In this document: positions 59,079-64,000 of the stretch, piece after piece | Layout of the letters: each line of letters opens with the position of its first letter | How positions within the stretch are numbered: the first letter of the stretch is position 1 | Assembly: GCA_029204225.1 (NCBI GenBank) | Contig: CM055095.1 | Location: 20,203,348-20,267,347 of the forward strand | Reading direction: 5' to 3' | Source of the DNA: Diphasiastrum complanatum | Taxonomy: Eukaryota > Streptophyta > Lycopodiopsida > Lycopodiales > Lycopodiaceae | Length of the DNA stretch: 64,000 bases | Notes under the pieces: model-generated | What the model was told of the DNA's origin: nothing | What the model saw: only the letters and a program-made list of their open reading frames with translations | The model's database searches: none | Made by a program: the position numbers and the translations under genes

Positions 59079-59558
59079 ATGAAGCTTTTGTTTGTACGAT
59101 CCCAAGCGATGGTAGCGATACTAGCTAACGTGAATTGGAAGGTCCGTAGCAGATTGAACTCGGAGGAATTCCAGATGCTTGTGGCAAGATGTGGACTTGG
59201 CTACACCTTGGCTGTTGATCCATCATATGTGCTTATTGACGTCAGTAATGAATTCATCCAGGGCTTGATAGAGATAACATATGTTGCAGTCTCGTTGCAA
59301 GTCCAAGGTGCAAGGATAGATGTTACTGAAGTAGTTTTTGCTGCTGCTCTTCACTTACCTTCAGATGGAATTTTACCTCTAGCTCTATCTAGGAAAGATG
59401 TAGATGAGGCGAGTTTATTTCAAGGAAATTTTTTCATGCCGAGTAAAGGTTATAAGATCTCTATGATTAGAGATGCGGCACTTAGAAAAAAAATTTATAA
59501 TCAACTTGCGTTGTTGGATTTTAAGATATTTGAAAATTTTGAAATTAATTTGAGATAG
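59079..59558 (+). CDS. unidentified ORF of 159 aa, possibly retroelement-derived
   Basis: Opens with ATG and reads NWKVRSRLNSEEFQMLVARC, VSNEFIQGLIEITYVAVSLQ and VVFAAALHLPSDGILPLALS. The last part resembles the gag-like or mobile-domain proteins of plant gypsy elements, in which a conserved segment ends in LP..G. The similarity is weak. It ends at a stop right where a minus-strand gypsy RT relic begins, so the right edge may be a rearrangement breakpoint. Confidence 0.3.
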   Translation: MKLLFVRSQAMVAILANVNWKVRSRLNSEEFQMLVARCGLGYTLAVDPSYVLIDVSNEFIQGLIEITYVAVSLQVQGARIDVTEVVFAAALHLPSDGILPLALSRKDVDEASLFQGNFFMPSKGYKISMIRDAALRKKIYNQLALLDFKIFENFEINLR

Positions 59559-60530
59559 ATGGCCTTCATCCATTCCATGGACATACAAATTATCCATATA
59601 GATCTCCAAAAACTTCTGCAAGTACTCTTTAAAAATGAATCACATGACTTGCTAAAACATACTTGGTGCATTATTCAACCCAAACAACATAACCTTATCA
59701 GCATAAGTTCCCCATTCAATGGCAAACACTATTTTATGTTAATCCTCTGGTGCTACTTTCACCTGGTTATAACCACTAAGTCCATCCAAGAAACTATACG
59801 CTTCATCTCTCATGGTTTGAAAAGACACTCTCAGTGAATGGCAATGGAAAATGATCCTTTCTGATAACTGCAATTAATGTCTTTAAGTTCACACAAATGT
59901 GCATTTTGCCATCTTCTTGGGTACTATTGCTATCATTGATACCTAATCTATATGTTCAATTTCGTAGATGAAATCAACATCCAATAATTTCTACAATTTT
60001 TTTTAATGAACTTATTATAAATCGGTCTATATTGATAAAACTGACTCACTTTTGGAATAATAGTTGGTTCCAATGGAATAGTATGTTGTACCATTGAAGT
60101 ATGACTTCCTTTGACATGCAAAGCAATCTTTGAATTTTATCATCAACTTAAACAACTCGGAGAATGTTGTTGAGAATAACTCTATTGCTCCCACATGTAT
60201 GATCTTCTCTTCTTCTCCTGGATCAACTAGATTCATTTGTTTCGTTCGAGTTGGTCCATCAAATACTTCTTGTGTGTTTGTTGATTGTTGTCTTTAGGTT
60301 CTCATTAGGCTTTGGTAACATGATTACCATATCATTAATTTTTGAATCGTTCAACGTCGTGTTGTGGTTCTTGTTCCTTATTTTTCTCCAACGACTTGAT
60401 CTTGGTTTTGCTCTTTGAGGCTAATTTATTTGTCACCGAAGATTTTTGCTTTGTTGATTTATGGCTCAAAGAATTGGTTCCATCAAGATCTAGATCCATC
60501 TTTCCTTTACCTTTGTCCAACTTTTGTGCA
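59559..60530 (-). pseudogene. Ty3/gypsy RT and upstream linker relic
   Basis: Minus strand. 60520-60335: Lys-rich KGKGKMDLDLDGTNSLS. 60236-60027: NLVDPGEEEKIIHVG and FKLMIKFKDCFAC, the pre-RT segment E-x-x-x-I-x-V-G ... Y-x-D-C-F-A-W. 59990-59559, in shifting frames: AYSFLDGLSGYNQVKVAPED, IEWGTYADKVMLFGLNNAPS and the active site LEIYMDNLYVHG, where YMDD has become YMDN. Many stops. It is a different family from the 44-49 kb gypsy by sequence. Confidence 0.75.
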
Positions 60531-60539
60531 TGAGTGACA

Positions 60540-61356
60540 TGATCTCATGATCTACTTTCATACCGATCTCATTTGGGGGGATTACTCCATGTGAGAACTT
60601 GGTCATAACATTGTTTTCCTTGTTTCTTTCTCAAAATTACAACAGGTTTGACATTTTTTTTTTGAAACAAGACTCGTCCATTGCTCCTCCTGGTTGCTTG
60701 CGCTTCCATAAAAGGCTACATATGGGGGAGGTAGCACCTGCCGAGTTCGCTTGATCTGATCGCAGCAGGTCGATTGTGCTGCTGCATGTTCAGCGATGGC
60801 AGGAGGGAAACCTGGGGTTGCATCTTCCACAAATGAAGTCTAAATCTCCATCATATCATTGGTGGCTAACAAAAGCCCCTTTAGCATCAGCAGAATCAGA
60901 GGTTTAGGTTAATCTTAGGGTTTCATCAGGGCTGTTTGCGGAGGGCGGCATTATGGTATAACAAACATTTATGAGCAGCAAGTGTCTTTGTTTAAGAGGA
61001 TCTCATTTAGCTTCAGGCAGAGATTGGCCCAGGATCTGTGCAAATGCGTGTACCTGTCTTATTTCTAGGCAGGTTAAAGCGTGTTATCTTTCAGCTTCAG
61101 GTAGAATTACTACTTTATGACTAGTGAAAGTTGAATGCATTTTATTAATTGAGTTTTGATTCCAAATTCGAGAAACTCTTTCTTCACGTGAATCTAACAT
61201 TCTGAGAATGCCATTGGTGTCTGCCGGCAACAATTCTTGTCAAGGGAAGGCGAAAAATGAGATGTGTGCTCATTGGTTTCTCTGAAGGATTAAATGCTGA
61301 TACTTATCAATCCAGCAATCTAGTTTTAATTGCTGTCTGACAAATTATGATTACAG
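60540..61356. other. upstream region of the THA8-like gene
   Basis: May hold a 5' exon or the UTR and promoter of the gene that follows. A GC-richer patch at about 60690-60820 includes an ATG (near 60795) with a short frame, but no transit peptide could be confirmed. Confidence 0.3.
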
Positions 61357-62453
61357 GAATCATCTCCAGATTGTCGTCTCTCTGGGGGGATGTTCAATCA
61401 CAAGGATGCAGATGCATATATAGATGCAAAACATGTGGACTCATTGAAATCAAATTTCTTACGGAAAGAAATGAGTACTGTCGCTGGAGCTGAAATTCAA
61501 TCAGGCAAGAATATCAAAGAGAGTGATTGGTTGTGCAACGGGCATTATTCACCGTTTCAGCATAGTTTCTATGGGAAAAATAGCTCATCACACCTTAAAA
61601 ATTATGCAATTCTAGAGAGTGCCACAAAACTAGGTGTAAAGAAGGTGTTGTCTCATTCATTTTGCTCCTCATCAGTAAAGGACAAACTTCGAGCTCCGTT
61701 ATGGAGAGGTAAGAAAGTTATAAGCTTAGAAGCGCAGAGAGCAACGACAGCTCTTAAGGGAGCCAAGGATCGACCCAGGCATGTTAATGCTGTTTTGCAA
61801 AACAAGGTTGCTCGATTACTGAAGTTGGATATGCTTTCCGTTCTCTACTTACTACAGCAACAAAATGAAACCGATCTTGCCCTCAAAGTAAGCTTTCCTA
61901 GATTTTTGTCCTCTGTTACCTTTGCTGGTCGTACAACATGCGTGATGAGTGTCTTGCTCTGCTCAATTTGGGTTGTGCGGAACTGTTTATTATCTGTGAA
62001 GTCAGTATCTTACTTTAGTAACAAAGTAAAACTATGTTGTTATCAGGTTCTAAATAATAAAAAGGAATGTTACATCCTGTTTGCACTATTTTCTGTGTTC
62101 TTTAGGTTTTCAATCTAGTGCGGAAAGAGACCTGGTATAAGCCTGAAATGCCTTTCTACCGAGACATGATGGAAGCTTTAGGAAAGAATGGACAGTTTGA
62201 AGAAGTAGAGAAGCTATTTCAGGAATTAAAGTCTGAGGGCTTAAAGCTTCAGATGATAGTGTTCATAGAAATTATCCAAAACTGCTTTTTGTGGAGGAAA
62301 TTTTCGCTTGCCTTGGATTACCTTGAGAGGATGAAACATTCTGACTGTCCACCAAATGTGCAAGTTTATCGTACCTTTATCAATAGCCTCAACAAGATGG
62401 GGGAATTAGATCTCTCAGCCCAACTCGAGAAAGACTGTGAGGGATTAAATTAA
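61357..62453 (+). CDS. THA8-like pentatricopeptide repeat protein (organellar), two visible exons
   Basis: From ATG 61390, exon 61390-61887 (166 codons) is followed by an intron 61888-62105 (GTAAGC donor, TTCTTTAG acceptor) and exon 62106-62453 (115 codons plus TAA), 281 aa without breaks. The reading frame is open upstream to an apparent acceptor (GATTACAG at about 61349-61356), so an earlier exon with the transit peptide is likely. Order: PLWRGKKVISLEAQRATTAL, KVARLLKLDMLSVLYLLQQQ, ALKVFNLVRKETWYKPEMPF, then PPR-like helix pairs (FYRDMMEALGKNGQFEEVEK; LDYLERMKHSDCPPNVQVYR). This is the architecture of plant THA8 and THA8-like short P-class PPR proteins, which aid splicing of chloroplast group II introns. 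Whether this one is plastid or mitochondrial is not shown. It is the only gene here that looks intact. Confidence 0.8.
61888..62105 (+). other. phase-0 intron of the THA8-like gene
   Basis: Donor CTCAAA|GTAAGC, acceptor TTCTTTAG|GTTTTC. Splicing joins ETDLALK to VFNLVRKETWY, restoring the family sequence exactly. Reading through without splicing adds unrelated residues and a stop, so the intron is real. Confidence 0.9.
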
Positions 62454-62767
62454 AACAATGACACAGGGGACAAATATCTGCAAAAATGTCTATCTTGGTA
62501 GCTATCTATTAGGGGACTAAGCTACAAAAACTATAGAAGAGAAGTCAGAATATGTGGTTAGGATTGCTAATGATGTGAATTATTTGTTGCAATGTTCAAT
62601 AGCTATTGATGTACTATTATTGCTAATGCTATTGCAAATGTTTCTTGTTGTAACTTCGCTTATAGAGAAGCATTATAATTCTTTTGTGGAATATGTTGTG
62701 TATTTGGAATAGGACACTATCATTCAAAAGTTATTATGTTTGTACCCATTCTACTAATCAGACTGTA

Positions 62768-62769
<2 letters not shown>

Positions 62770-62813
<44 letters not shown>
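62770..62813. repeat. (AT)n microsatellite between short direct repeats
   Basis: About 22 AT units. The flanks CCCATTCTACTAATCA (62746) and CCCATTTTACTAATCA (62815) are near-identical. Confidence 0.95.
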
Positions 62814-62814
<1 letters not shown>

Positions 62815-62829
62815 CCCATTTTACTAATC

Positions 62830-64000
62830 AAAGTGTTGTGTACACCACCATTAGTGCTTCCATAGCAAATTAGGAGTAATTAAGGAGTGTTTGGTTGATT
62901 ATAGTATAGTTGCATCACATGAAGTAACTTTTAGATGATTTGCTAAGATTCTAAGAATGTCTTATATGCAACTCAAGAAAGCAATTGTTGCCCTTCCATA
63001 ATTATCACGTTATTTGTAAGTATCATCTGCAACCTAGACTTGGGATTCACCATTGAGAAATTGAACAAGGTTTTGTAAGAGAGACTTGGGAGAGTTATGG
63101 CTAGCTAATTGCAATTGCTACAATAATACCCAAGTAGAAAAAAATTATAATTTCCTCCACTCCCCTTGAACCTATCAAAAAGGTCTTGTCACTTTACTCC
63201 GAGGAATCCCATCAAACAACTCTCTTTGATGATTGCTTCACAACACTTCTATAAAAACATTCATTGTAAAGTATAATGGTTGTCAGGGTGACATCATACT
63301 TCAAGTTTTCTAGGCATAAAAACTCCTTGAATCCTATATCATTGAGAAAGTTTCATTAAGGATAATTATGCTCATTTATTGTCCCTAATGTTAATTTAGG
63401 AGCCTTCAGACTAGTACTAGGGGCATTATTTTATTTTTAGTATATATAATTAGGCTAGATTTTGACTCAAGTCAAAGATAATATGTGCTTAATTTATAGC
63501 ACCAATTGTGCCAAGGATAAAGTTTTAGTGCTTTTACTTTATTTGAAGACACAATTTATTAATTGCTTTTGATTGCTTTTTCATTCTTAGATTAGGAGGC
63601 ATCATGACTAAATCTATAAAATGGAGTCAACACCCCATCTCTAGAAGTAAGAGAGATTCATTTTCAAGTTTATGTTGTTGAGTTTTAGTAGTTAGTGCAA
63701 TTCTACTAATTGATCAATTGATTCGTCTTACTACATTCTCAATTGCTATTGTTGTGTGAGTTCTAATAAGTATTGGTCAACTCCAATCTAGGAATTTACA
63801 AAATTCCATTATGGTATTTGAAAGAAAAAGTTAATCAATGTCCTAATAGTATTGAAAAGCAAAATGATGAACAAAATCAATGCATCGCAAAAGCACACAC
63901 AATGCAAGTTCTTAGCACGAGACTGTAATCCAAAAGGCCCAAGTGAGTTTGCATATTGATGCTTCCATATATATTCCATATGACAGGTGCTCATCAAGAA
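62830..64000. other. non-coding; possible LTR relic at about 63390-63790
   Basis: No protein. The part near 63615-63700 has CTATAAAATGGAGTCAACAC followed by a TTG-rich leader, the layout of an LTR promoter, but no second LTR, TG/CA ends or target duplication could be shown. Confidence 0.25.

Overview
The window looks like repeat-dominated nuclear DNA of a land plant with a large genome. Evidence: one readable host gene of the plant organellar pentatricopeptide (THA8-like) family with a normal intron; several Ty1/copia and Ty3/gypsy retrotransposons; a CACTA (En/Spm) transposase-type gene; long uninterrupted dinucleotide microsatellites; and a copied fragment of a plant HAK/KUP potassium transporter. 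A Penelope-like relic and a DUF7869-type gene fit a fern, lycophyte or gymnosperm better than a typical flowering plant. I cannot name the species; a fern is only my best guess.

Layout. 1-4.6 kb: non-coding, microsatellites and a duplicated GC-rich foldback repeat. 4.6-13.1 kb: the most unusual part. A decayed leftward gene with a DUF7869-type domain faces a decayed rightward gene with a ParB-like segment followed by a DIPY-motif DNA-methyltransferase-like segment. Between them, and in introns of the rightward gene, lie many copies of a 17-bp palindrome, eleven of them clustered in and beside a ~410-bp inverted repeat, plus a telomere-like tract. I read this as one composite element or selfish gene pair. 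14.3-15 kb: gypsy protease relic. 15.86-22.08 kb: nearly complete leftward copia with two LTRs, primer site and purine tract. 22.9-32.1 kb: fragments of copia and gypsy, a second truncated copy of the same copia, and a small inverted-repeat-flanked insert carrying a HAK/KUP fragment. 32.4-35.6 kb: CACTA-type gene with microsatellites expanded in an intron. 36.2-36.7 kb: minisatellite whose units are hairpins. 38.4-49.5 kb: long leftward gypsy element (gag with four zinc knuckles, protease, RT, RNase H, integrase), then a minisatellite, then a very long extra ORF after pol. 49.5-52.3 kb: rightward truncated copia. 52.7-54.1 kb: Penelope-like relic lacking the RT core. 56.8-57.2 kb: third fragment of the first copia. 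57.4-58.2 kb: 150-bp satellite. 59-60.5 kb: gypsy relics. 61.36-62.45 kb: the THA8-like gene. 62.5-64 kb: non-coding.

Apart from the THA8-like gene, essentially every coding segment carries stops or frameshifts, so this is mostly a graveyard of mobile elements. Domain assignments rest on motifs read by eye in translated sequence, with no database search.
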